From the NCBI GenBank assembly GCA_902612125.1, contig CACMBV010000005.1, positions 43,135 to 107,134 on the forward strand: a stretch of 64,000 nucleotides of DNA, read 5' to 3'. Each line of letters starts with the position of its first letter. Position 1 is the first letter of the stretch. The notes under the pieces are model-generated. The model ran no database searches. It saw only the letters and a program-made list of their open reading frames with translations, and was not told the DNA's origin. This DNA is from an uncultured Verrucomicrobiota bacterium (GTDB lineage: Bacteria > Verrucomicrobiota > Verrucomicrobiia > Opitutales > Seribacteraceae). This document shows, in pieces, positions 55,812-64,000 of the stretch. Position numbers and translations under genes: made by a program.

Positions 55812-56647
55812 TGAATTTGGGCAAGGAGTGTCTCAATAAGCATTTGCATTTTCGGTAAGGATTCCGAGGAAGTTTGATTCACTTCTTCATGACTTAAAGG
55901 GTTCTCGGAAATGCCCGCTGCCTTATTTGTGATGCATGAAATCCCTAGGATTTTAAATCCTAAGGCATTACCCACTATTGCTTCCGGTACAGTGGACATT
56001 CCTACTGCAGAGACCCCCATTGTTTTATACGCTTGTATCTCTGCCGGAGTTTCAAAGGCCGGTCCGGACAGTGCCAAGTAAATACCAGTTTTAAGCTTTA
56101 TTGATTTCTCTATACCAATTTTTTCAGCCAGGTTTTGCAGTTTGCGGCAGTAGATTTCCGTTTGATCGGGGAATCTTGGAACAGCAGAAAGTTGATTCTC
56201 ACCAATTAATGGGTTGTCTCCCATGAAGTTGATATGATCCTTGATAATCATGAGATCTCCAACATTAAGGGTCTCTGCAATTCCACCGGCAGCATTTGTG
56301 AGAATTAAATTTTTGCATCCGATTTCATGACATAGTAACAAAGGCTTTGCAATCGGGCCCCATCCTACCCCCTCGTAGTAATGTCTTCTTCCAAGAAAGA
56401 TAACAGCAAAATTCTCGGAAGTTTTAACTAAAAGTAATTTGCTTAGGTGTCCATCAACGGTGGTTTTTGATAAGCATTTTATTTCAACATAAGAAATTTC
56501 ATCAATAATCGTTAATCCAGAACTTATATTTGCCCATCCAGAGCCGCAAATTAAAGCAGTGGTGGGTTTTTGGTTTTTCCATCTGGCTCTTAAAAAATCA
56601 GCTGACTCGTTTATATTTGGGTCTATTTTGAGTATTGAGTCATTCAT
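55808..56647 (-). CDS. Purine nucleoside phosphorylase
   Basis: The enzyme splits purine nucleosides with phosphate. I use the ATG at 56647 (279 residues), which overlaps the purM stop by 8 bases; an ATG five codons earlier is also possible. The trimeric PNP family features are visible: [20 protein letters not shown] (phosphate and substrate binding), [35 protein letters not shown], and the late [12 protein letters not shown] and [12 protein letters not shown]. The deoD/punA naming is unclear, so I give no symbol. It is cotranscribed with the purM-like gene. Confidence 0.92.
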   Translation of the reverse strand: MNDSILKIDPNINESADFLRARWKNQKPTTALICGSGWANISSGLTIIDEISYVEIKCLSKTTVDGHLSKLLLVKTSENFAVIFLGRRHYYEGVGWGPIAKPLLLCHEIGCKNLILTNAAGGIAETLNVGDLMIIKDHINFMGDNPLIGENQLSAVPRFPDQTEIYCRKLQNLAEKIGIEKSIKLKTGIYLALSGPAFETPAEIQAYKTMGVSAVGMSTVPEAIVGNALGFKILGISCITNKAAGISENPLSHEEVNQTSSESLPKMQMLIETLLAQIH

Positions 56648-57824
56648 ATTGCAAAATTTCATCAGCTAGACTTATCTGCAGTTGATTTTTTCCATTGGGG
56701 TTTCCCGAAGGCACGGTTCTTCCGATTACTTTTGCTTCAATTTTAAATTCATTAGCCAAGTCTATCAGGATGTTTTCCAATGGTGGTTTGCAAAACAATT
56801 CCAGTCGATGGCCCATATTGTACACTTGGTGCATTTCTCTCGCTGATGTTTTCGAAACCTTTTGAATCTCGCTAAAAATTGGCGGGGGATTGAATAGGTT
56901 GTCTTTTACATACTTCACCTCCGTACCAAAGCGTAAGCATTTGGTTTGACCTCCTCCCGAGCAGTGAACCGCACCTTTCAATTCTTTGCCAATTTCTTCT
57001 GAAATCTTTTTGATTAGCGGAAGGTATGTGCGGGTGGGACTTAAAAGAGCTTCCCCAATGGTTAACTCGGAAGTTGGTAGAGGATCATTCATTCGGTGTG
57101 GACCGCAGTAGATGAATTTTTCTTCGGTTTGCGGATCGTAAGTCTCTGGATAATTTTCAGCGTAGTGCTTGGAAAGTAATTCATGCCTTGCACTGGTCAG
57201 TCCATTACTCCCAATTCCACTGTTAAGAGTATTTTCATAGGAAGCTTTCCCGGCGGATGAAAACCCCACGATAGAAAGGTCCGAGGTTATATTTGCATTG
57301 TCAATAATCACATCTCTTTTTGCCACCGCTACCGCACAAGAATCAACTGCGACAGTTCCGGTCAAGTCTCCCACATCGGCTGTTTCCCCTCCCCCACTCT
57401 CAACATCAATCCCAAGTTCCCTGAGGTTTTGCAGGAAAATTTCAGTTCCTTCAATAAGGGAGGCAAGGGCTTCTCCCGGAAAATTGCGGGCATTACGATT
57501 TACGGTACTGGACAGGACAATACGATCCCACACCCCCACACAAGCAAGATCATCCAGGTTCATCACAATGCTATCCTGGGCAATTCCGTGAAACACTCCA
57601 GCGTCGCCGTTTTCTTTGTAGGCAAGGTAGGCAAGGATTGATTTTGTTCCTGCTCCATCTGAATGAATTACATTACAAAGTGCCGGGTTTCCGGTAAGTA
57701 AGTCTTCGGTTACCTTGCAAAATGATCCCTGAAAGAGACCTTTATCCATATGATCAACCACCGCGTGAACTTCTTTCTTGCTCGAAGAAACGCCCCGTTT
57801 GGAATATCTATTGTTTTCTTCCAT
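56640..57824 (-). CDS. purM: Phosphoribosylformylglycinamidine cyclo-ligase (PurM-like)
   Basis: This 394-residue enzyme would close the imidazole ring in purine synthesis. The N-terminal part has [29 protein letters not shown] and the metal-binding [15 protein letters not shown]; the middle has [15 protein letters not shown] and [14 protein letters not shown]. The length is above the common 345 residues, as in a longer subgroup that I recall from Bacteroidetes-like bacteria. It overlaps the PNP gene by 8 bases, and both act on purines, so they are likely one operon. Purine neighbours (purN, purL) are absent. Confidence 0.88.
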   Translation of the reverse strand: MEENNRYSKRGVSSSKKEVHAVVDHMDKGLFQGSFCKVTEDLLTGNPALCNVIHSDGAGTKSILAYLAYKENGDAGVFHGIAQDSIVMNLDDLACVGVWDRIVLSSTVNRNARNFPGEALASLIEGTEIFLQNLRELGIDVESGGGETADVGDLTGTVAVDSCAVAVAKRDVIIDNANITSDLSIVGFSSAGKASYENTLNSGIGSNGLTSARHELLSKHYAENYPETYDPQTEEKFIYCGPHRMNDPLPTSELTIGEALLSPTRTYLPLIKKISEEIGKELKGAVHCSGGGQTKCLRFGTEVKYVKDNLFNPPPIFSEIQKVSKTSAREMHQVYNMGHRLELFCKPPLENILIDLANEFKIEAKVIGRTVPSGNPNGKNQLQISLADEILQYE

Positions 57825-57887
57825 CTTATCTGTCTTGACTGATCATAAACCTGATCCAATGCAATTACTTTTTGTTTACACTAGTCA

Positions 57888-58742
57888 GTGAAACCAAAGC
57901 TTAAAGTTCAACAATATCATTCTGCAGCTTCTTTTTTGAGAAACTCATCCAAATTTCTCGTCTGGAATGAAACAATGAATAATTTATTTTGGGAAGTGAC
58001 CTCTAACTGGCAGTCCGGCAAAAAAATAAACTGGGCAGGAAATGTTTTTCTTAATCATAAGATTGTCTTAAGTGCCATTCACATGGCATCTGGTTATCTC
58101 TTGCTATCAACCGGTAAATCCGAAGCAGTCGAAAGACTAGTAGATTATGGTAGCATTAAGCACTGGGACATCAAAGGAATTATGGGAGCAAGGGAATCGG
58201 TCGAGGAATTTAGTTTAAGATGGCAAAATAAGAGTGAATATTCCTCAGGAAATTTAACCAAGAGATTTACTATTTTTCAATCTTTTCGCATACCCGAGGA
58301 GAACAGCCCGCCAGGCGATGGCAGATTGGAAATAGTACAAGCCGGCGAATTGGAGTGGCCCAGAATTAGGTTGTGGGCTACGATTTTTGCTGATGAAGCG
58401 AACCCAGCCCTTGATCGACAGGCTGCCATTCAAATGGCAAAGTCCATGCTTAAAAATAAATCCCTTTTTCTGCTAAAGGAAGGTATGCAATCGCTAGGAA
58501 TGGCGGGCTTTGGCCGAAATACGCCAAATTGTATGGTCATCAATATGGTGTTCACGCCACCGGAGTTGAGAGGCAAAAAATATGCATCCTATCTCGTTTC
58601 TTCAATGATTATTATGGCAAAGAAGAGGGGTTTTAGTAGTTGCCTTCTATTTAGTGACTATCTTAAAGAAAAAAACTTGTACCAAGCTATCGGCTTCAAG
58701 GTCGCGGGTGACTTTTGCGAAATGAAATTAGCGGGATGCTGA
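57888..58742 (+). CDS. GNAT-family acetyltransferase-like protein
   Basis: The 284-residue protein starts at a GTG at 57888. The N-terminal half (1-150) resembles no family I know. The C-terminal half has a GNAT fold: an acetyl-CoA-binding block VFTPPELRGKKYASYLVSSMIIMAKKRG and the closing strand LFSDYLKEKNLYQAIGFKVAGDFCEM. The substrate is unknown. It is divergent from purM (63 bases between starts) and convergent with xseA. Confidence 0.8.
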   Translation: MKPKLKVQQYHSAASFLRNSSKFLVWNETMNNLFWEVTSNWQSGKKINWAGNVFLNHKIVLSAIHMASGYLLLSTGKSEAVERLVDYGSIKHWDIKGIMGARESVEEFSLRWQNKSEYSSGNLTKRFTIFQSFRIPEENSPPGDGRLEIVQAGELEWPRIRLWATIFADEANPALDRQAAIQMAKSMLKNKSLFLLKEGMQSLGMAGFGRNTPNCMVINMVFTPPELRGKKYASYLVSSMIIMAKKRGFSSCLLFSDYLKEKNLYQAIGFKVAGDFCEMKLAGC

Positions 58743-58750
58743 CCTCCCCA

Positions 58751-59968
58751 TTAACCAACGGACATGTCTCTATCCCCGTCTCTGAAAGTTACATGCACCT
58801 TGTCATTTTTCACAAGAGTTCCACCATCTTTTACAACTTCACCTCCTTGATTACGAACGATAGAGAACCCTTTTTCAAGCATTCGCTGTAGATTGGATGC
58901 CTCAAGAGATTTTGCCAAATAATGAATTCTTTCGGATTTCTTTTCAAAAATTCTTTCGGTTGATTGGCGTAATCTAATTTCCAAGTCATCGATTTGTTGA
59001 CTATGTCTTTCAATGTTATTCATGGGAGAGCATGCTTTAAGCTTTGTCGAAAGAAGTTCGAATTGATCACGAATGGATTGAAGGAAAAGATTTTTAGTAT
59101 CCCAAAATCGATCTTGGAGAAATGAGAATTTTTCAATTTGAGACAGATAGTTAGAGCTGATTAGTTCAGCTGCACCTGAAGGGGTCTCTGCACGAAGATC
59201 AGCTACAAAATCACACAAAACAAAATCTGTTTCATGTCCAATCGCAGAGATGATCGGGATTTCAAAATCGGCCATTTTCCTTACCAGTATCTCATCATTG
59301 AATGCCCATAGATCTTCGACAGACCCACCTCCTCGCGTCATTACAACCAAATCTATTCCAGAAATATTATTTTTTATTTTTCTAAGTGCATTTACTAAGT
59401 TCCCGGGAGCCTTAGGTCCTTGCACTAAAGATGGTAATAGAAGAACTTCACCCTTCCAGTTTCTTCGATCCAAGATGGTTAAGAAATCATGAATTGCAGC
59501 ACCTTCCGGGGATGTTATTAGTGCTATACGGGTCGGAAAAAGAGGAATCGCTTTTTTTCTCTGACGATCAAAAAGCCCTTCCTTCATTAATTGCTTTTTG
59601 AGTCGTTCAAATTCTAACCTTAGGTTTCCTACTCCTTCCTGCATCAAATGCCTAACTCTGATTTGGCAATCTCCCCTAGCCTCGTAAAAGGTTACATCTC
59701 CAAAAGCAAGATACTCTGCTCCCTCTACTGGAGGAGAGGCTAGGTTTTTCGCATCTCCTCGAAAAAGAACCGCTTTTATTTGGGCTTTTGAGTCTTTGAG
59801 CTGAAAATAATAGTGACCGCTAGAATGACCCCTAAGGTTTGAAATTTCTCCTTTTACCCATACCTGACTGAAGTTTTTTTCCAGAACCTTTCTAATCTCA
59901 GAATTTATTTCTGAGACATGCCAGATCCTTGAATGCTCTTCATGACTTTGGAAAAATTCAGACTGCAT
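58751..59968 (-). CDS. xseA: Exodeoxyribonuclease VII large subunit
   Basis: With the ATG at 59968 the product has 405 residues; the longer frame to 60025 lies in the preceding gene. The N-terminal OB-fold has VWVKGEISNLRGHSSGHYYFQLKDSKAQIKAVLF. The catalytic core holds ALITSPEGAAIHDFL, VMTRGGGSVEDLWAFNDE and ISAIGHETDFVLCDFVADLRAETPSGAAE. The C-terminal part is a long coiled coil. The enzyme degrades single-stranded DNA with the small XseB subunit; no xseB gene was found next to it. It overlaps the VTT-protein gene by 11 bases. Confidence 0.94.
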   Translation of the reverse strand: MQSEFFQSHEEHSRIWHVSEINSEIRKVLEKNFSQVWVKGEISNLRGHSSGHYYFQLKDSKAQIKAVLFRGDAKNLASPPVEGAEYLAFGDVTFYEARGDCQIRVRHLMQEGVGNLRLEFERLKKQLMKEGLFDRQRKKAIPLFPTRIALITSPEGAAIHDFLTILDRRNWKGEVLLLPSLVQGPKAPGNLVNALRKIKNNISGIDLVVMTRGGGSVEDLWAFNDEILVRKMADFEIPIISAIGHETDFVLCDFVADLRAETPSGAAELISSNYLSQIEKFSFLQDRFWDTKNLFLQSIRDQFELLSTKLKACSPMNNIERHSQQIDDLEIRLRQSTERIFEKKSERIHYLAKSLEASNLQRMLEKGFSIVRNQGGEVVKDGGTLVKNDKVHVTFRDGDRDMSVG

Positions 59969-60656
59969 TTTTATTTTTTTTAAGGACCACTTTTCCAGCA
60001 ATAAAGAAACATAAAATGATCGCAATTCCTGCTCCTAGGTTAACAAAATCACCGCTAATTAAGCCTGCAGTTGTATAGATATAACCAAACGAGGAACAGG
60101 TTAAGATGGGAGTAGAGATGAAAAGATATAAATGAAAAGGCATTTTTAACGCACCAAGAATAAGATTGCTGAAAATGAATGGAATACCTGGAGTAAGCCT
60201 GAGAATGAGGCTCCAAAGAAAAAAATTAGGATTTCCGGACCCTTCAGGGATTGTGATGGGCTTTTTTCTGAGCAGGAGAACAAAACGATTTACAAGATTT
60301 AAACCAAAAAGTCTTGCTATCCAGTATGTCCAACAACAGTTTGCGGTCAGACAAAGTGCACCCAGAACACAGGCTGTAAGTATCCCATTCGATTCGCCCC
60401 AAATCCCTGCTAAAGCCAATAATGGAGATACCGGAAGAATCAATGCCGGCAAAAACACAATAGCAAGAAATAATAGCAATCCGTTTTCAACCAGAATTTC
60501 GGAAAAATAAGTCCAAAAAGCAAACAGGAATTCCTTATTTTTCGAGCTGAGAAAAAAATCTGTGAGGAAAAAACAGATTATTAAAATAACAAAAAAAAGA
60601 GAAAAATATACGGTTATTTTTTTAGCATCCACTTTCCATGACCGGCTAGGACTCAC
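59958..60656 (-). CDS. VTT-domain (TVP38/TMEM64, DedA-like) membrane protein
   Basis: The start is a GTG at 60656. The 232-residue protein has five to six membrane helices and the VTT-domain centre: LPVSPLLALAGIWGESNGILTACVLGALCLTANCCWTYWIARLFG, followed by RLTPGIPFIFSNLILGALKMPFHLYLF. Members of this family are thought to work in lipid or membrane transport; the role here is unknown. It lies between xseA (11-base overlap) and the small prepilin-like protein (1-base overlap), so these three form one operon. Confidence 0.87.
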   Translation of the reverse strand: MSPSRSWKVDAKKITVYFSLFFVILIICFFLTDFFLSSKNKEFLFAFWTYFSEILVENGLLLFLAIVFLPALILPVSPLLALAGIWGESNGILTACVLGALCLTANCCWTYWIARLFGLNLVNRFVLLLRKKPITIPEGSGNPNFFLWSLILRLTPGIPFIFSNLILGALKMPFHLYLFISTPILTCSSFGYIYTTAGLISGDFVNLGAGIAIILCFFIAGKVVLKKNKNAV

Positions 60657-60871
60657 TAATCTTGTGAAGAATTAGAATCTCCAAGCCCATGATTCCAAGA
60701 CTCAAAATGGAAAATGGTATTGTTGTTTTCCAAGGATAAGTTTTCTGATGAAGTAAACTTCCAGGAATTATAAAAAGGGATGAGTATGAAAGTAATGACT
60801 ACTAAAATAGATAGCCATAGGATTAGTTCTAATTTACTGAATCCGGCGGATTTTGATTCTAGAAATGACAT
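60656..60871 (-). CDS. Small protein with a prepilin-like N-terminus
   Basis: The ATG at 60871 gives 71 residues; a TTG five codons earlier is possible. After SFLESKSAG comes FSKLELILWLSILVVITF, a Gly/Phe junction with Glu at +5 and a hydrophobic helix, the hallmark of type IV pilin-like leaders. Only about 40 residues follow the helix, too few for a usual pilin head, so it may be a minimal pseudopilin or simply a small membrane protein. The stop overlaps the start of the VTT gene by one base. Confidence 0.65.
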   Translation of the reverse strand: MSFLESKSAGFSKLELILWLSILVVITFILIPFYNSWKFTSSENLSLENNNTIFHFESWNHGLGDSNSSQD

Positions 60872-60912
60872 AAGTTTCTTATACAACTTTTCACTTAAAG
60901 GTTACAATAGAA

Positions 60913-61089
60913 TCATTTAAATTTAATCCAGTAGAGAATACCGGGCAGTAAAATACCAATGAAGCCAAAGATACCTAGTATAATTTGAGCTTTTAAAGCT
61001 TTTTTACGATTTTCAGGAGTATCGGGAGCAGGTGGGTTGCCCCAGTTATCTTCCTCTTTTGGTTCTTGCTCTTTCAATTGCTTTTGCAT
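60913..61089 (-). CDS. Small membrane protein of unknown function (58 residues)
   Basis: An ATG at 61089 opens a 58-codon frame that ends at 60913. The N-terminal 30 residues are polar and charged (MQKQLKEQEPKEEDNWGNPP and on), the C-terminal part is a single hydrophobic helix (AQIILGIFGFIGILLPGILYWIKF). It lies 41 bases upstream of the pilin-like gene, on the same strand, and 61 bases from the divergent tyrA start. I recognise no family. The shape is typical of real small membrane proteins. Confidence 0.55.
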   Translation of the reverse strand: MQKQLKEQEPKEEDNWGNPPAPDTPENRKKALKAQIILGIFGFIGILLPGILYWIKFK

Positions 61090-61150
61090 CAATGGATTGA
61101 TTCTACTTCATCAGCAGAACTTTCGAAATATCTAATTTAAAACTTTTTTC

Positions 61151-61999
61151 ATGTTCAAACAAGTGACAATTATGGGGCCTGGGTTATTAGGAGCGTCTTT
61201 AGTAATGGCTATTAGGGAAAAAGGTTTGGCTGAAAATATCGTGATTTGGGCAAGAAGTAAGGAAACTGCTGAAAAAGCAGGAAGGAAATTGGCAGCGGAC
61301 CAAGTTGAAACCAATCTTGCTGAATCGGTTTACGGTAGCGATCTGGTAATCATTTGTACACCCGTTGAAACCATGTCATCGATTTTATCTTCAACCATTA
61401 AACATCTCACAGACGAGTGTTTGGTTACCGATGTAGGGAGTGTGAAAAGTGTAATCTGTGAAAAGGCTCAAGATTTATTTAAATTACCCGGGATTTCTTT
61501 TATTGGTTCTCACCCGATGGCAGGTTCTGAAAAATCAGGAATGAACAATGCCTCTGCAAGTTTGTTTACCAACCGTCCAGTAATCGTAACGCCTGAGTCA
61601 AATTGTGATCAAAATCATTTACGGAGATTAAAAGAATTTTGGGGAGTTTTAGGAATGAAGGTTTATCAACTCAGCTCTGCTGAACATGATAAGGTTATAG
61701 CCGAATTGAGTCATCTTCCTCATTTGGTATCTTCCGTTCTTTCATTTACGATATCGAGTAAGGCTAAACTGGCATCTCAGTTATCAGGGCAGGGACTGAA
61801 GGATACCATTCGTATTTCCGGTGGAGACCCCTCGTTGTGGACTGGCATTTTTTCCGAAAATAAAGCTCAGGTTTTAACTTGCCTGAAAAAATTTGAGCAG
61901 TCCATTGAAAAGATTAAACATCTTATTGCAGAAGATGATGGGCAGGGCTTAGAAGAATTTTTAAAAAAGGGATCTGCACTGCAAAAATTCCTAAATTGA
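61151..61999 (+). CDS. tyrA: Prephenate (or arogenate) dehydrogenase
   Basis: The 282-residue NAD(P)-dependent enzyme catalyses the tyrosine branch of aromatic synthesis. The Rossmann start is VTIMGPGLLGASLVMAIREKG, the active-site region is SFIGSHPMAGSEKSG and the helical C-terminal half contains AELSHLPHLVSSVLSF with the second catalytic segment. No ACT or chorismate-mutase domain is attached, so feedback control must come otherwise. It is followed 4 bases later by aroA, giving a compact aromatic amino acid pair. Confidence 0.92.
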   Translation: MFKQVTIMGPGLLGASLVMAIREKGLAENIVIWARSKETAEKAGRKLAADQVETNLAESVYGSDLVIICTPVETMSSILSSTIKHLTDECLVTDVGSVKSVICEKAQDLFKLPGISFIGSHPMAGSEKSGMNNASASLFTNRPVIVTPESNCDQNHLRRLKEFWGVLGMKVYQLSSAEHDKVIAELSHLPHLVSSVLSFTISSKAKLASQLSGQGLKDTIRISGGDPSLWTGIFSENKAQVLTCLKKFEQSIEKIKHLIAEDDGQGLEEFLKKGSALQKFLN

Positions 62000-62003
62000 T
62001 TTT

Positions 62004-63350
62004 ATGGAAAATGTTAGGAAGATTTTACCTTTTACGAAGCCTTGCATGGGTTCAGTGGTGATACCCGGATCAAAAAGTATTTCCAACCGGGCTCTTCTTC
62101 TATCCTGTTTTTCTCAAAATCAAGTTATGCTTCGGGGCGTGCTCAAAAGTCAGGATGTGGAGCTGATGATTAAAGCATTAAGAAAAGTAGGCGTTTCATT
62201 GGATGTGAATTGGAATTCCAATGTATTGAAAATCAATGGATGCAAGGGTTTAGCACCAATCAAAAATCAGGAAATTGAAGTAGGAAATGCAGGAACAGTC
62301 GCGAGATTTTTAACCGCATGGCTGGCAACCCAGAAAAATTCAAACTATCTCTTTGATGGCTCCGATGAAATGAGAAAGCGACCAATTGGCGAATTACTCA
62401 AGTTTTTTCAATCTGGAGGAGTTACAGTAAATTTCAAGAAGAAGCAGGGTTTTTTTCCATTCCAAACAGAGACGCAAGAATTCAAGCCTGCAAATTGGAC
62501 AATAGACGCCACTAAAAGCAGTCAAATGCTCACCGCATTGATGATGATAGCTCCCCTACATGGGAAATCGAAAACAATCTTATTTCCTGATGGAACCGTA
62601 TCGAAGCCGTTTCTCAATATTTCCAGTCAAATGATGAAGGAATTTAGTGGTGATGATGATTTCGCTTGTGAATTTGAGGGGGAAAAAATAAAAATTCGGG
62701 CTCAATACAAAAGGACTTCTTCCTTTGTGTATAATGTCGAACCAGATGCCACGGCAGCCAGTTACTTTTTAACATTACCACAAATTGTGGGCGGATCTTG
62801 TGAAGTGCATGGGATTTGGGACGAAATGTTGCAAGGAGATAGTGGATATTCCAAGATCCTACGAACCATGGGTGCTGAGGTTACCCAAGGAAGCAAAGGA
62901 TTGCTGTCTTCCTTCGTATCAAACTTGGCAGGCGGATACTATAATTTTAATGATATATCTGATACTTTTTTAACTCTTGCTGCGGTAAGTCCCCTGCTGA
63001 AAAGCCCCCTACTTCTTTCTGGAATTGCTCATACGCGATTGCAGGAAACAGATCGTGTTAGGGCAATGGCTCAGGAGTTGAAAAAACTAGGACAGGAAGT
63101 TCAAGAGACAAATGACAGTCTGAAAATTATTCCAGATTTAAATAAATTAAAAAGAGCAGCTAAAAGTTTGATCGAGATTGAAACATACCAAGATCATCGT
63201 GTTGCCATGTCATTCGGCATACTTGGTTCGTTTGATTTATTTGGAACGGGAAAAAGCTGGCTTGGAATTAGGAATTCACAATGCTGTAGTAAAACCTTTC
63301 CTGATTTTTTTGAGGTTTTAGAAGGGGTGCGTTTACAATCACTCCAATGA
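62004..63350 (+). CDS. aroA: 3-phosphoshikimate 1-carboxyvinyltransferase (EPSP synthase)
   Basis: The 448-residue enzyme joins shikimate 3-phosphate and PEP. It shows PGSKSISNRALLLSCFSQ, the PEP-binding VGNAGTVARFLTAWLA, KRPIGELLKFFQSGG and the late LQETDRVRAMAQELKKLG and YQDHRVAMSFGILG. The NAGT segment keeps the conserved Gly that contacts PEP (NAGTV), so class I or II status cannot be told by this alone. Its stop overlaps the cmk start (ATGA). Confidence 0.95.
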   Translation: MENVRKILPFTKPCMGSVVIPGSKSISNRALLLSCFSQNQVMLRGVLKSQDVELMIKALRKVGVSLDVNWNSNVLKINGCKGLAPIKNQEIEVGNAGTVARFLTAWLATQKNSNYLFDGSDEMRKRPIGELLKFFQSGGVTVNFKKKQGFFPFQTETQEFKPANWTIDATKSSQMLTALMMIAPLHGKSKTILFPDGTVSKPFLNISSQMMKEFSGDDDFACEFEGEKIKIRAQYKRTSSFVYNVEPDATAASYFLTLPQIVGGSCEVHGIWDEMLQGDSGYSKILRTMGAEVTQGSKGLLSSFVSNLAGGYYNFNDISDTFLTLAAVSPLLKSPLLLSGIAHTRLQETDRVRAMAQELKKLGQEVQETNDSLKIIPDLNKLKRAAKSLIEIETYQDHRVAMSFGILGSFDLFGTGKSWLGIRNSQCCSKTFPDFFEVLEGVRLQSLQ

Positions 63351-64000
63351 AAAACTTTAGATCTTTGGCTATCGATGGCGCTGCCGGTACTGGTAAGTCC
63401 ACCCTCTCAAACCTTCTATCTGAAAGAAATAATTATTTATATGTGGAAACCGGTTCACATTATCGAGCCTTTTCCTGGATGCTGATGGAGAGCGAAATAG
63501 AACCAGAAAAGGTCAACGAGTTCATAGAATCAAATTCGATTTCCATCCTATCAAAAATAATTAAAAACAAGTCACTAATCACAATTGACCAACAAAGTTT
63601 TTCAAAGGAAAAGCTACGGAGCCCCAAAGTTAATCAGAATGTTTCCCGATATGCAGCTGTTCCCGCTCTGAGAAAACTTCTATTTGATTACCAGTATTCT
63701 CAAGTAGAGTTGGCTAAAGAATCTGGATTTAATGGGGTGATCTTAGAGGGACGAGATATTGGAACAAAAATCCTGCCTGAAGCGGATTTAAAAATCTTTT
63801 TGTGGGCCGATGCTCAGATTCGTGTTAGGAGGAGAAGTTCAGACGGTGAAACCGATTCAATTATTACCAGGGATCAAATGGATATGAATAGAATAGAAGC
63901 TCCATTGGTATGTGCGGAAGGAGCAATTAAAATAGACACAGGCCAGTTTTCTCCAGATGAGGTGTACGAGCAAGTAATGCGTGCTTTGGAATTGCTTCGA
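63347..64000 (+). CDS. cmk: Cytidylate kinase, partial at the window edge
   Basis: The frame starts at ATG 63347, overlapping the aroA stop by 4 bases, and is open for 218 codons to the last base, about the full family length, so only a few residues may be missing. The P-loop IDGAAGTGKSTLS, VETGSHYRAFSWML (CMP-binding Tyr and Arg), ILEGRDIGTKILPEADLKIFLWADAQIRVRRR and DQMDMNRIEAPL match the family. It phosphorylates CMP and dCMP. The aroA-cmk order is common in bacteria. Confidence 0.9.
   Translation, partial: MKNFRSLAIDGAAGTGKSTLSNLLSERNNYLYVETGSHYRAFSWMLMESEIEPEKVNEFIESNSISILSKIIKNKSLITIDQQSFSKEKLRSPKVNQNVSRYAAVPALRKLLFDYQYSQVELAKESGFNGVILEGRDIGTKILPEADLKIFLWADAQIRVRRRSSDGETDSIITRDQMDMNRIEAPLVCAEGAIKIDTGQFSPDEVYEQVMRALELLR

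Overview
The window looks like a chromosomal segment of a marine-type Verrucomicrobiota bacterium, probably class Opitutae. I infer this from gene families and have not run any search. The base composition is AT-rich. The pointers are the two proteins that resemble the Verru_Chthon cassette families (a pilin-like protein C and a 1,836-residue protein A), several PVC-type heme c (CxxCH) proteins, an SGNH hydrolase fused to a PVC-type dehydrogenase propeller, a sulfatase, and a tandem-duplicated UvrA of the kind I recall from Chlamydia. BamA, a Skp/OmpH protein, LpxD and an MsbA-like exporter show a Gram-negative outer membrane with lipid A.

Layout. 1-3032: a divergent pair (SGNH/PVC dehydrogenase, cut by the window edge, and a secreted sulfatase) around an intergenic palindrome. 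3179-13683: an 11-gene run on the plus strand (rplY, pth, rpsF, ssb, rplI, dnaB, bamA, skp-like, lpxD, prs, Deg-type protease), mostly with gaps of a few tens of bases or overlaps, closed by a hairpin at 13696. 13713-20350: a secreted cytochrome c/LRR protein, a small membrane protein, an MsbA-like ABC exporter, a DUF5069-like protein, an RsbU-type phosphatase with a STAS protein, and a peroxiredoxin. 20494-32555: tyrS, the giant uvrA, tRNA-Glu(TTC), rpmH-rnpA-yidC, a yebC-family gene and a metX-metW fusion. 32557-35172: a minus-strand operon of a TPR protein, a site-2-type protease and a rhomboid protease. 35255-42557: a Sel1-repeat protein, an HrpB-type helicase, yraN, zwf, a lipoprotein MsrA and a PAS-AraC regulator. 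42560-45927: pilin-like protein C, psd, rpmB and apbE. 46022-55316: a plus-strand secreted module (double cytochrome c plus FGE-like domain, giant protein A, a secreted unknown, an SMP-30-like lactonase). 55620-64000: purine genes (purM-like, PNP), a GNAT protein, xseA, a VTT membrane protein, two small membrane proteins, then tyrA-aroA-cmk.

Most of the window is housekeeping. The accessory interest lies in the surface and secretion genes: the split Verru_Chthon-type set, a 71-residue protein with a prepilin-like N-terminus, a YidC with a degenerate J-like tail, two different intramembrane proteases in one operon, and cytochrome c fusions. I found no insertion sequence, CRISPR array, rRNA, prophage or obvious horizontally acquired island. 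All functions are read from motifs and remembered family features; none was checked against a database.
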